DNA from: an uncultured Centipeda sp.
GTDB taxonomy: Bacteria; Bacillota; Negativicutes; Selenomonadales; Selenomonadaceae
Assembly (NCBI GenBank): GCA_937925565.1
Contig: CALALM010000188.1
Coordinates: 1 to 11,058, forward strand
Direction: 5' to 3'
DNA: 11,058 nt
Positions 1 through 6,534 of this stretch are shown here, in pieces (position 1 is the first letter of the stretch; every line of letters starts with the position of its first letter). Below the pieces are notes generated by a model. That model saw nothing but the letters and a program-made list of their open reading frames with translations, made no database searches and was not told the origin of the DNA. Position numbers and translations under genes: made by a program.

Positions 1-1353
1 ATAGTCTTTCCTGTTTTTGCCAACCCATTTCTCTGCTTTGGCGCAGCCCCCCTTGGCGGGATGCTTCCGATTCGCACGCCCGAAAAACTTCTCCGGCGTT
101 CGCTCCTGCTGCCGTTCCTGTGCGTCGATCTCGCGTGTCGAGAACATGATGTGAACGTGCGGTTGCCGTTCCCCGGAGGAAAGCGTGCCGACCTTTTCAT
201 GAATCGCCCACGCATAATAATGATCCGCGAGGTGTTTGGAAAGAAATTCGTCGAGGATTTCTTTCTGCTGCGCAAGGTTTAATTCGTTCGGAAGTGCGAA
301 GATGATCTCTTTGTAACGCTCACCGTTCGCACGTTCGTAACGATCTGCCGCGTGAAAAAATTTCAGCGGCGAACCCTCTGCCCACTCCGGCATTTGGTGT
401 CCCGTCGCAACGCAGCCGCCGCGCATCTCATACGCCGCCTCACGGTTGATGTACTGTAGGTGCGAGGAAGCGAATGTGCTGTTTGTACCCTTTTGAAGAA
501 TCTCCAAGATGGCATCTGCTGTGCGTTCTACATCGCGCCTTCTTGCGCGAGCGTGAGTCCATCGCAGAGCCAGACGGGTCTCCCGTCCTCCTCCTCGGAG
601 GTATAGCTGACGCTTGACATCATCCGACAAAAACACAGGAGTGCGTCGCCCTTTAGTGCCCACATTCCCGCCGGGCAGTACATGCAGGAGAAGTCCTTTT
701 TTGGCAATTTCGTCGAGGGTAGGTTGATGAGTGTCGGACTTGGATACGCCGGAGGAGGGGGAGAGGGCACGGACAAGTCCGCTGCTGCGCCCTCCTGTGC
801 TTCCTTCGGTTCGTCCAAAGATACCGCCGCATCCATCTCGTCCAGTGTGTCCAACTGTCCCGCGAGTTCCATCTCTTCGCCCCCGTTCAATTTCTTCACG
901 CTCCTTTCGGTTTGCGATATTTTTCTTTTCAAGCGCTCTGTCTGTGAAATGAACATCAAGATTCAGATCACGGACAGTGATGAGTGCCTCTTCCTGAAAT
1001 TTTTCTGTCCCTCCGAGGGAAAGCTCCTCACCAAAGATGCGCTGCGCGGCAGCGAGGGCGATCCCGACGGTCTGAGGCGAGGCGTTCTTGGTGACGTGGA
1101 TTCCCTGCTCGTCGAGTTTGATTTTCCCGAAGGGACTGCTGTAGAGCAGCACCGGTTGATGCGGCAATGGAAGGATCGGATGCGTTCCGGAAATCGTACT
1201 GCGATAGCTGTGGACATCGGCACGGAGTTCCGTATTTGCGTCGATGTTTTGAAACTTTCCCTCACGGTTGATGTAGGAGATGTGACTGCCCGCCTTGATC
1301 GAAACACCACTTGGTTTTTTGTCGGACTTGAGTTCAAAATGGTAGCTTGCCAT
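1..1353 (-). CDS. MobA/MobL-family relaxase, 3' end beyond window
   Basis: This frame is open for 451 codons from the ATG at 1353-1351 to the window edge. Relaxases of this family nick one strand at oriT and stay bound to it through an active-site tyrosine. The N-terminus (MASYHFELKS) resembles MobA/MobL starts. SHISYINRE (23-31) and SHLQYINRE (297-305) are tyrosine-containing motifs. Residues 334-410 look like the relaxase core (HAADRYERANGERYKEI, FALPNEL), ending in the metal-binding type histidines of QPHVHIMFSTRE (397-408). The start follows AAAGGA at about 8 bases. The stretch around residues 155-285 is poor in family character, rich in Arg/Gly/Ser, uses many CGA and GGA codons, and overlaps a second reading frame. 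The gene points away from the candidate oriT, divergent from the accessory-protein operon. The family call is strong; which tyrosine is catalytic is not decided here. Confidence 0.9.
   Translation of the reverse strand, partial: MASYHFELKSDKKPSGVSIKAGSHISYINREGKFQNIDANTELRADVHSYRSTISGTHPILPLPHQPVLLYSSPFGKIKLDEQGIHVTKNASPQTVGIALAAAQRIFGEELSLGGTEKFQEEALITVRDLNLDVHFTDRALEKKNIANRKEREEIERGRRDGTRGTVGHTGRDGCGGIFGRTEGSTGGRSSGLVRALSPSSGVSKSDTHQPTLDEIAKKGLLLHVLPGGNVGTKGRRTPVFLSDDVKRQLYLRGGGRETRLALRWTHARARRRDVERTADAILEILQKGTNSTFASSHLQYINREAAYEMRGGCVATGHQMPEWAEGSPLKFFHAADRYERANGERYKEIIFALPNELNLAQQKEILDEFLSKHLADHYYAWAIHEKVGTLSSGERQPHVHIMFSTREIDAQERQQERTPEKFFGRANRKHPAKGGCAKAEKWVGKNRKDY
528..890 (-). CDS. 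Cys-rich small protein nested inside the relaxase gene
   Basis: This frame lies wholly inside the relaxase gene on the same strand, in a different phase. AAAGGAG (907-901) stands 10 bases before a TTG at 890-888, giving about 120 aa. An ATG at 872-870 would give 114 aa. The first half is acidic with a proline-rich stretch (PSPPPPAYPSP). The C-terminal half holds CMYCPAGMW, LCFCRMM and WLCDG, a Cys-x2-Cys / Cys-x-Cys / Cys-Asp-Gly pattern that looks like a small metal-binding domain. Codon choice here (GAC, GAG, CTC, ATC, GCG) looks like a real gene, whereas the relaxase frame over the same bases is rich in CGA and GGA. I have the impression of similar Cys-rich proteins in conjugative elements but cannot name a family. 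RSF1010 mobB, nested in mobA, is a known precedent for this layout. A chance open frame remains possible. Confidence 0.55.
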   Translation of the reverse strand: MNGGEEMELAGQLDTLDEMDAAVSLDEPKEAQEGAAADLSVPSPPPPAYPSPTLINLPSTKLPKKDFSCMYCPAGMWALKGDALLCFCRMMSSVSYTSEEEDGRPVWLCDGLTLAQEGAM

Positions 1354-1472
1354 GCACTTTTTCCTTTCGCAGGGGATCCGTTTCTCAACCGAAGGTTCAG
1401 CGAGCGTAGGCGAGCGACAAAAAGAAAAGCGGACCGATTTTGCAAACGAACTGCGAGAAATTTTCTGCGGCT

Positions 1473-1530
1473 GAGTTTCTGTTTAATTTTCCTATAAGGG
1501 AAATGAAATAGAAACTCCTAAGTGTGCCCT
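1473..1530 (+). other. Candidate origin of transfer (oriT), RSF1010/R1162-like
   Basis: GAGTTTCT (1473-1480) and AGAAACTC (1510-1517) form a perfect 8-bp inverted repeat. Two bases after the right arm comes TAAGTGTGCCCT (1519-1530). Established oriT cores of the RSF1010/R1162 type have an inverted repeat directly before TAAATGCGCCCT or TAAGTGCGCCCT, with the nick before CCCT. By analogy the nick here would fall between 1526 and 1527. The loop holds a weaker inner repeat (ATTTTCC / GGGAAAT, 1486-1505). The site lies between the divergent relaxase and TraD-like genes, where such an oriT is expected. Confidence 0.72.
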
Positions 1531-1555
1531 GAACGTGTTTTACGAAATGAGTGTA

Positions 1556-1599
1556 TCACAGCGGTGCATCCGGAATCAACGGACAGATCCGGTCTGTGA
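1556..1599. repeat. Nested inverted repeats beside oriT
   Basis: TCACAG (1556-1561) and CTGTGA (1594-1599) are complementary arms. Inside them ACAGA (1583-1587) and TCTGT (1593-1597) form a short hairpin around TCCGG. This non-coding stretch lies between the predicted nic site and the promoter of the rightward operon. It could be a binding site for the accessory protein or relaxase, giving autoregulation, but nothing in the sequence proves this. The whole 1354-1656 gap holds otherwise only the oriT, the promoter and two copies of GCGAGCG at about 1400-1417. Confidence 0.35.
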
Positions 1600-1625
1600 C
1601 AACGCCGCGTCCTCTGTGTTAAGAT
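1596..1625 (+). promoter_or_regulatory. Possible promoter of the mobilization/topB operon
   Basis: GTGACA (1596-1601) and TAAGAT (1620-1625) are spaced 18 bases, about 30 bases before the first start codon of the operon. Both boxes are imperfect. The -35 overlaps the right arms of the inverted repeats, so a relaxosome protein binding there could repress it. Confidence 0.35.
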
Positions 1626-1656
1626 AATTGCGGCGAAAGAACGACAGGATTTTTCG

Positions 1657-1914
1657 ATGGAGGCGGATGTGACAGAGCAAAAACTGCAGCGCATGGAAGA
1701 AGAACTTGTTGCGGCAAAAAAAATTCTCGCCGCAGAAAAATCCCGTCTGCAAAAACTGCAGCGCAGGAAACGTTCCTATCTGCTTTTGCAGGCGGGACTT
1801 CTTTTTGAGGAAGCGGGCGTACTCTATGACTATGATCCGACTGTTGTCCTCGCATTCCTGCGGGGATTGAAAAATGGAGGGAATGACAATGGAGGAAATC
1901 AAGGCGGCACTTGA
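1657..1914 (+). CDS. TraD/MobC-like relaxosome accessory protein
   Basis: 85 aa. Residues 1-40 form a charged heptad-like helix (LQRMEEELVAAKKILAAEKS). Residues 38-72, reading RKRSYLLLQAGLLFEEAG and then DYDPTVVLAFLRGLK, match the Arg-rich helix, G-L-L/V-x-E-A-G turn and D-x-x-x-L-x-x-x-L-x-x-L ending of the small conjugal-transfer TraD family (Pfam Conj_TraD), which helps relaxases at oriT. AGGA stands 7 bases before the ATG. It is the first gene right of the candidate oriT and divergent from the relaxase, as mobC is in RSF1010-type modules. It overlaps the next gene by 26 bases. The family call rests on pattern memory, and the last dozen residues (GGNDNGGNQGGT) are low complexity. Confidence 0.68.
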   Translation: MEADVTEQKLQRMEEELVAAKKILAAEKSRLQKLQRRKRSYLLLQAGLLFEEAGVLYDYDPTVVLAFLRGLKNGGNDNGGNQGGT

Positions 1915-2197
1915 AAAAATCGACCAAAAGATTGAGCGTACAGAACAGGAGATTGAACGCTGTGATAAGCGGCTGAAGGAGGCGAAGGCGGATCTTGTTC
2001 GTGCGCGGGAGCGGCGCAACGCAATCATCGGGACATATATCACAGACCTCGGTGGCGGCGACGCGAAAAGTCTGGACGCTTTTTTTGCACTCGCGCAGGA
2101 AACTCTTTCCGCACAAAAGGAAACTGCGACGGGGACGGATGAAAATGCGACCGATGAATCTGCTGCACAGGATTCCGGTCGCAGCGGCGAAGTATAG
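1889..2197 (+). CDS. Coiled-coil protein of the mobilization operon, unknown function
   Basis: 102 aa from the ATG at 1889, preferred because GGAGGG (1876-1881) lies 7 bases upstream. In-frame ATGs at 1874 and 1883 have no comparable site. Residues 1-45 are a continuous charged coiled coil (MEEIKAALEKIDQKIERTEQ onward). Then come RRNAIIGTYITDLGGGDAKS, a short helix (LDAFFALAQE) and an acidic, Thr/Ala-rich disordered tail. No transmembrane segment or signal peptide is seen. It starts inside the end of the TraD-like gene and ends 9 bases before topB, so it is cotranscribed with both. It resembles the small coiled-coil DUF proteins common on Firmicute mobile elements (DUF4315/DUF3847 style), but I cannot assign a family. 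A role at the relaxosome is guilt by association. Confidence 0.75.
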   Translation: MEEIKAALEKIDQKIERTEQEIERCDKRLKEAKADLVRARERRNAIIGTYITDLGGGDAKSLDAFFALAQETLSAQKETATGTDENATDESAAQDSGRSGEV

Positions 2198-2206
2198 GAG
2201 AATGTA

Positions 2207-4219
2207 ATGCGGCTCTTTATTGCGGAAAAACCGAGTCTTGGTCGTGCCATCGCAGCAGGACTCGGCAGCGGAAAAGAAAAGGACGGTGCTATCTATCTCG
2301 GTAGTGACATCGTGACGTGGTGCTTCGGTCATATCCTCGAACAGTGCAGCCCCGAAGATTATGACGAGAAGTACAAGCGATGGTGCATTGAAGATCTTCC
2401 GATTCTTCCGCAGGTGTGGAAGAACAAAGTGAAGCCTGACGCAAAGAAGCAATACCTTCTTATTAAGAAGCTCGTCCATGAAGCAGATGAAATCGTGAAT
2501 GCGGGCGACCCGGATCGTGAGGGACAGCTCCTCGTCGATGAGGTACTTGCCGATCTGGGCGTCTTGAAAGGAAATAAACCCATCCGACGGATTCTGCTCA
2601 ATGCCCTTGATGAAAAGTCCGTGCGCGAGGCACTCGGAGGGCTGCGCTCCAATCAGGAATTTGCCGGGCTGCGCAGCTCTGCGCTTGCCCGCGGCCGCGC
2701 CGATTGGCTCATCGGCATGAACCTCTCGCGCATTTATACCATCCGCGCACGCGAAGCAGGGTATCAAAATACCGTCAGCGTCGGCAGAGTGCAGACCCCG
2801 ACGATGGGGCTTGTCGTGCGCCGCGAGATCGAGATCAAGAAATTTCGCCCAATCACATTTTTCACGCCTTGGATTCTCTGGCAGCATGCGGCAGGAAGTT
2901 TCCTCGCCAAATGGAAGCCGCGTGAGATGGAGGGCGTTGACGAGGAAGGACGGATTGTAAGCCGCGAGACCGCAGAACAGATCCTTGCAGCAGTCCGAAA
3001 TGTCACTGCAAGTATTCGCAGCATGGAGCAAAAGAAGGGGACAAGTCCGCAGCGACTGCCGTATTCACTCTCGGCACTTCAGATTGACGCGGGCAAGATT
3101 TACGGCTACGCTCCGCAGGAAGTCCTCGACACGCAGCAAGCACTTTATGAGAAGAAGCTCACGAGCTATCCGCGCTCCGACTGCGACTATCTGCCGGAGA
3201 ACCAGCTTGCGGACAAAGACACGATCCTCGACCATCTCGCTGCGCTTGGCGCAGATTTTTCTCCCTTCGCAGCAAATGCGGATCGGCAGATCAGAAGCCG
3301 TGCATGGAACGATAAAAAGATTTCTGCGCATCATGCCATCATCCCGACGACAATTCGACCAGACTATGCCGCGCTCACCGAGAAAGAGAAAAACCTGTAC
3401 GGACTTATAGCGCGTGCCTACATCGCGCAGTTCTATCCGGTACTGGAATTTCTCACAACGAAGATTGAAATCGCTGCGGGTGCAGAGATTTTTGCAGCGA
3501 GCGGCAAGGTCATTTTGCAGGACGGATGGAGAGTGCTCTATAAGAAAGAGCAGCGTGATACGGAGGACGGTGAAGACGAGGGACAGAACCTCCCGCACGT
3601 CCGCGAAGGAGATTCCGTTTCTTATCAGGACGGACAAGTGCAGGAGGGCGTGACGAAACCGCCGGTGCGCTTTACCCCTGCAACACTGTTGAAAGCGATG
3701 AAGGAGATTCATAAATACGTCAAAGACCAAAGTCTGAAAGAGCAGCTCAAAGAGTGCGCGGGGATCGGGACGGAGGCGACACGCGCCTCCATCATCGAAA
3801 CACTCCAAAAGCGCGAGTACATCCGATTGGAGAAGAAGCAGCTTGTCCCGACCGATCTCGGCATCTCCCTCTGCAAGATACTGCCAGACAAAATTCTCTT
3901 TCCGGACATCACCGCGCAATGGGAGTTCGATCTGGATCGGATCAGCACGGGCAGCATCTCTATCAAAGATTTTTTCGCGCAGCAGGAAATCTATCTGCGG
4001 GAGCTTCTGGAGAGCGCCAAGACCGCAGCCATCGCACCACCGAAAAACAGAATCGCATGCCCAAAATGCGGGAAAGCCATGCGCCGTATGAAAAGCGCGA
4101 AGGGATATTTCTGGGGCTGCACCGGTTATCCGGAATGCAGGGCGACATTCCCCGATCAAAACGGAAAGCCTGACACCGTACCGAAACGTCCGACGACGAA
4201 AGGAAGGAAATTCAAATGA
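2207..4219 (+). CDS. topB: DNA topoisomerase III (type IA)
   Basis: 670 aa. Type IA topoisomerases cut one strand through a tyrosine and pass another through it, separating linked replication or transfer intermediates. The Toprim domain starts at MRLFIAEKPSLGRAIAAGLG and carries DPDREGQLLVDE (101-112), the metal-binding DxDxE-type motif. SVGRVQTPTMGLV (191-203) is family-typical. The catalytic tyrosine is Tyr321 in LTSYPRSDCDYLP. GIGTEATRASIIETL is another conserved block. Near the C-terminus a four-Cys zinc ribbon (Cys618, 621, 638, 644) is followed by a basic tail. AGGAG (2196-2200) is 6 bases before the ATG. The stop overlaps the ssb start by 4 bases (ATGA). Copies of topB next to ssb are typical of plasmids and integrative elements, so this is probably the element's own copy. 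It appears complete. Confidence 0.97.
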   Translation: MRLFIAEKPSLGRAIAAGLGSGKEKDGAIYLGSDIVTWCFGHILEQCSPEDYDEKYKRWCIEDLPILPQVWKNKVKPDAKKQYLLIKKLVHEADEIVNAGDPDREGQLLVDEVLADLGVLKGNKPIRRILLNALDEKSVREALGGLRSNQEFAGLRSSALARGRADWLIGMNLSRIYTIRAREAGYQNTVSVGRVQTPTMGLVVRREIEIKKFRPITFFTPWILWQHAAGSFLAKWKPREMEGVDEEGRIVSRETAEQILAAVRNVTASIRSMEQKKGTSPQRLPYSLSALQIDAGKIYGYAPQEVLDTQQALYEKKLTSYPRSDCDYLPENQLADKDTILDHLAALGADFSPFAANADRQIRSRAWNDKKISAHHAIIPTTIRPDYAALTEKEKNLYGLIARAYIAQFYPVLEFLTTKIEIAAGAEIFAASGKVILQDGWRVLYKKEQRDTEDGEDEGQNLPHVREGDSVSYQDGQVQEGVTKPPVRFTPATLLKAMKEIHKYVKDQSLKEQLKECAGIGTEATRASIIETLQKREYIRLEKKQLVPTDLGISLCKILPDKILFPDITAQWEFDLDRISTGSISIKDFFAQQEIYLRELLESAKTAAIAPPKNRIACPKCGKAMRRMKSAKGYFWGCTGYPECRATFPDQNGKPDTVPKRPTTKGRKFK

Positions 4220-4632
4220 ACAGCATCATCCTCAGCGGTCGCGTCGCAGCGAAGCTGCACGAGAACGAAACGCAAAACGGAAAACGCGTCATCCATTTTC
4301 CGATTGCCGTTCGTAAGAGCTTCCAGAAGGACGAAAACGGCAACTATCCCGTCAACTACTTTCGCGTGGAGGCATGGAACGCCCTTGCCGACATCTGTAT
4401 GGGACGGCTCGGCATCGGCGACCTCATCAACGTACAGGGACGGCTCGACATGGATATTTACCCGGGCGAGCAGGGCAAGAAACAGTACCGCGCGAAAATT
4501 ACAGCGGGCAACATTGAGTTTTTGACACCGCGCAAAGACGGAAAAGAAGTCACCTCCCCGCCGGAAGTGGAAGACCTCACCATTCCGTTCAACCAGATGG
4601 TCATGATCGACGACGACGATATACCGTTTTGA
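4216..4632 (+). CDS. ssb: Single-stranded DNA-binding protein
   Basis: 138 aa, an OB-fold protein that coats single-stranded DNA in replication, repair and transfer. MNSIILSGRVAAKLHENETQ is the first strand. Family-typical blocks follow: HFPIAVRKSFQKDENG, YFRVEAWNALADIC, GDLINVQGRLDMD and KKQYRAKITAGNIEFL. The C-terminus ends in the acidic tip DDDDIPF, the known docking peptide for partner proteins. Length is near the lower end for bacterial SSB because the linker is short. It overlaps topB by 4 bases, so translation is probably coupled, with AGGAAGG just upstream. No hairpin terminator follows; the next promoter starts at its 3' end. Confidence 0.97.
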   Translation: MNSIILSGRVAAKLHENETQNGKRVIHFPIAVRKSFQKDENGNYPVNYFRVEAWNALADICMGRLGIGDLINVQGRLDMDIYPGEQGKKQYRAKITAGNIEFLTPRKDGKEVTSPPEVEDLTIPFNQMVMIDDDDIPF

Positions 4633-4651
4633 TTTTTTCATATGGTATAAT
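4623..4651 (+). promoter_or_regulatory. Promoter of the lipoprotein gene (extended -10)
   Basis: TATAAT (4646-4651) is a perfect -10 box and is preceded by TGG, giving an extended -10. The -35 position at 17-base spacing is ACCGTT (4623-4628), which is poor and lies inside the end of ssb. The start codon is about 25 bases further on. Confidence 0.65.
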
Positions 4652-4675
4652 CAAATATGAAAAGGAGGGAGCTTG

Positions 4676-5158
4676 ATGGAGAGAACGCTGAAACTGATCG
4701 CATTATGCACGATGCTTGTTTGTTCACTTGTTCTCGTTTCCGGCTGCGGAGTGGGAGATAAGTTCGAGGGAAAATGGGTCGGGATGATCAAGGATGAGAT
4801 CATCGCGCATTGGGAGATTAAGAAGAACGGTGACGGGTATCTTATTACTGCGAAGCGTTACCGCCTTATGAACGTCGATAAAACAAATCTCAAATGGCGT
4901 ATTGTCGATGATTTGGAAAATGACGGGGGCACAGCAAAAGATAATCTGTTGAATGTGCCCAAAACAGGCGGCGCACTCACCTATAACGAGAGTGACAAGA
5001 CCTTAAAGACAATGCCGTATCCGACCGTGCCCGCTGCTGTCATGCACAAAGATGACGATGGAAAAGAATTTGAACGACTGAAAGCCGAACTCCTCGCCAA
5101 GAAAAAAGCAGAACTTGAGAAAAAATATCCGGGCATAGAGATTACCGTAGAAGAATAA
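4676..5158 (+). CDS. Small lipoprotein of unknown function
   Basis: 160 aa from the ATG at 4676; AAAGGAGG (4661-4668) lies 7 bases upstream. A TTG at 4673 is a less likely start. Residues 1-24 are a lipoprotein signal: short basic start, hydrophobic core (LIALCTMLVCSLVLV) and lipobox LVSGC with Cys24 as the lipid-modified residue. The mature part begins GVGDKFEGKWVGMIKDEIIA and looks like a small beta-rich domain (WEIKKNGDGYLITAKRY), ending in a Lys/Glu-rich helix (LKAELLAKKKAELEKKYPG). No family is recognised. It is anchored in a membrane and is probably transcribed alone, having its own promoter and terminator. It lies between the mobilization module and the IS, so its membership in the mobile element is unclear. 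Its codon use is more AT-rich than that of topB. Confidence 0.85.
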   Translation: MERTLKLIALCTMLVCSLVLVSGCGVGDKFEGKWVGMIKDEIIAHWEIKKNGDGYLITAKRYRLMNVDKTNLKWRIVDDLENDGGTAKDNLLNVPKTGGALTYNESDKTLKTMPYPTVPAAVMHKDDDGKEFERLKAELLAKKKAELEKKYPGIEITVEE

Positions 5159-5199
5159 AAAAAGATGGGTCACTGCGATGCAGCGATCCATCTTTTTTT
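5157..5199 (+). terminator. Rho-independent terminator of the lipoprotein gene
   Basis: GATGGGTC (5164-5171) pairs with GATCCATC (5185-5192), allowing one G-T pair. An inner stem CTGC/GCAG (5173-5176, 5180-5183) closes on GAT. Seven T follow, and a run of A precedes, so it could work in both directions. Confidence 0.9.
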
Positions 5200-5261
5200 C
5201 ATGGAGAAATTCCGCTATACTATGTGTTGGCTAAAACAATCAGAAAGGGGCTTTCTCCATG
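5200..5261 (+). promoter_or_regulatory. IS leader: internal promoter and start-codon-hiding inverted repeat
   Basis: CATGGAGAAA (5200-5209) is perfectly complementary to TTTCTCCATG (5252-5261), which includes the transposase ATG. A smaller stem AGAAAG/CTTTCT surrounds GGG at the ribosome binding site. TATACT (5216-5221) is a plausible -10, with only a T-run at the -35 position. Transcripts starting from it would lack the left arm and be translatable, while read-through transcripts would fold. Similar protection is known for IS10 and IS50. Confidence 0.55.
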
Positions 5262-6452
5262 TGTGACGATTTTAACAAATTTTTATTAAAACTTCCTGAT
5301 GTGTGCAAGAAATTTATAGCGGAGGACTGCATGGTCTTCCACCTGCCGCACAAACATCATGACTGCCCTGCGTGCGGATCGCAGCACACCTATGTGGATC
5401 GGTATCGCGAACAAACTTTAACAGGGATTCCGGACACAACGCTCACCTACATTTATAAAAACAGACGCTATCGCTGCCAAGAATGCGGGAAGACATTTTC
5501 CGAAGACAGAGACTTTATCGACGCATATCAGCGAATGCCCCGCAGTGTGATCAAGAGCATCGTCCATGCACATGGGGAACTCATCAGCGCTTCCCAAATT
5601 GCCCGCCGACATGACATTTCCACAAAAACGGTTATGCGGCATTTTGCCCGCACAGTGCAGCAAGAAGCCCCCGCTGTTTTGGGCAATGTTATTTCCATAG
5701 ATGAGTTTTGTGGAAATGTGGGCGCAAAATACCAGGTCGTCATTAACGATTTGAGCAATCGGAGCTGCTGCAACGTCATTGATGACCGCTGCGCTGCATC
5801 CATCTACAACAAACTCCTCGAATATCCTGCATCCGAACGCGAGAGCGTAACGATGGTCAGTATTGATCTGTCACCGTTCTTTCACAAGCTTGCTCTGGAG
5901 TGTTTTCCAAACGCGGTCATCGCAGCCGACAAATTTCATGCCATCCGTCTCGCCAACAATGCGCTCGACAGCATACGAAAGGAAGTGCAGGCAAAGCTGC
6001 CCGCATGTGATAGAAAGTGGTTTCGTAATTCGCGTCACATCCTATTGGGACGCGAAGCGAAACTGAACCTTATTGAGCAGAACAAACTTGCGAAAATCTT
6101 TTCCTTCTCGGAGCGGCTGCGAATCGCCCATGCGTTGAAAGAAGAATACTGCCGCCTCTTTGACAGTGTTGATCGGGCGGTCTACAAAGAGCGGCTGCGA
6201 CGATTTAAGGAACACGTACTTGCTGCCGGCATTGCCCCCTTCCGGCGCGTCTTGAAAACTCTGGAAGAATGGAAAGAAGAAATATGGAACGGCATTCGCA
6301 CAGGTTACAACAACGGATTTACGGAAGGGTGCAACAACACGATTAAAGTCCTAAAACGAGTCTGCTACGGTTTTCGGAACTTCGTGAACTTCCGGCGGCG
6401 CGTACTCTACATTCTCAACAACGAGGAACGCAGAATGCGCCGTACAAAATAA
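5259..6452 (+). CDS. ISL3-family transposase
   Basis: 397 aa, near the usual length. The N-terminal zinc finger has Cys36/Cys39 (CPACG) and Cys73/Cys76 (CQECG), typical of ISL3 DNA-binding regions. A helix-turn-helix follows (ISASQIARRHDISTKTVMRH, 109-128). The DDE catalytic domain shows Asp148 in ISIDEF, Asp203 in VSIDLSPFF, Asp224 in IAADKFHAIR and the glutamate Glu356 in NNGFTEGCNNTIK; the first Asp, an Asp in the middle block and this Glu would form the triad. A basic C-terminus (RRRVLYILNNEERRMRRTK) follows. No frameshift or stop is seen, so it is probably active. The start follows a purine-rich AAAGGGG that lies in a small stem. Confidence 0.95.
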   Translation: MCDDFNKFLLKLPDVCKKFIAEDCMVFHLPHKHHDCPACGSQHTYVDRYREQTLTGIPDTTLTYIYKNRRYRCQECGKTFSEDRDFIDAYQRMPRSVIKSIVHAHGELISASQIARRHDISTKTVMRHFARTVQQEAPAVLGNVISIDEFCGNVGAKYQVVINDLSNRSCCNVIDDRCAASIYNKLLEYPASERESVTMVSIDLSPFFHKLALECFPNAVIAADKFHAIRLANNALDSIRKEVQAKLPACDRKWFRNSRHILLGREAKLNLIEQNKLAKIFSFSERLRIAHALKEEYCRLFDSVDRAVYKERLRRFKEHVLAAGIAPFRRVLKTLEEWKEEIWNGIRTGYNNGFTEGCNNTIKVLKRVCYGFRNFVNFRRRVLYILNNEERRMRRTK

Positions 6453-6502
6453 AATTACAGAAACTCTAGTGTTCTATAAAATAATTAAAAAAATATCCGT
6501 AA

Positions 6503-6531
6503 AATTTCTCCGTAACTATTGACAAAGAACC
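6503..6531 (-). repeat. Right terminal inverted repeat of the IS, with an outward -35
   Basis: Read inwards this is GGTTCTTTGTCAATAGTTAC followed by GGAGAAATT, the latter matching 5203-5211 near the left end. On the + strand it carries a perfect TTGACA (6519-6524) pointing out of the element. No fitting -10 is found at 16-18 bases, so no complete outward promoter is seen at this insertion. Confidence 0.65.
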
Positions 6532-6534
6532 CTA

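Larger units (their letters stand above)
5200..6532 (+). mobile_element. ISL3-family insertion sequence
   Basis: The element contains one intact ISL3-type transposase gene. GGAGAAATT occurs near the left end (5203-5211) and inverted near the right end (AATTTCTCC, 6503-6511). The right end read inwards starts GGTTCTTTGTCAATAGTTAC. The matching outer 20 bases are not seen on the left, where the lipoprotein terminator sits instead. The left boundary is therefore approximate, and no target duplication can be assigned. Confidence 0.82.

Noticed and set aside
963..1445. 160-codon minus-strand frame starting upstream of the relaxase
   Set aside because: It is Ser/Arg-rich out-of-frame translation of the relaxase N-terminus, without domain character, unlike the nested frame at 528-890.
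682..1497. 271-codon + strand open frame opposite the relaxase
   Set aside because: It is antisense to motif-bearing relaxase DNA, runs through the candidate oriT repeat, and has no recognisable domain or ribosome binding site.
1619..3031. 470-codon minus-strand open frame opposite the TraD-like gene and topB
   Set aside because: It is antisense to clearly conserved Toprim-domain DNA. Codon bias of topB explains the lack of stops.
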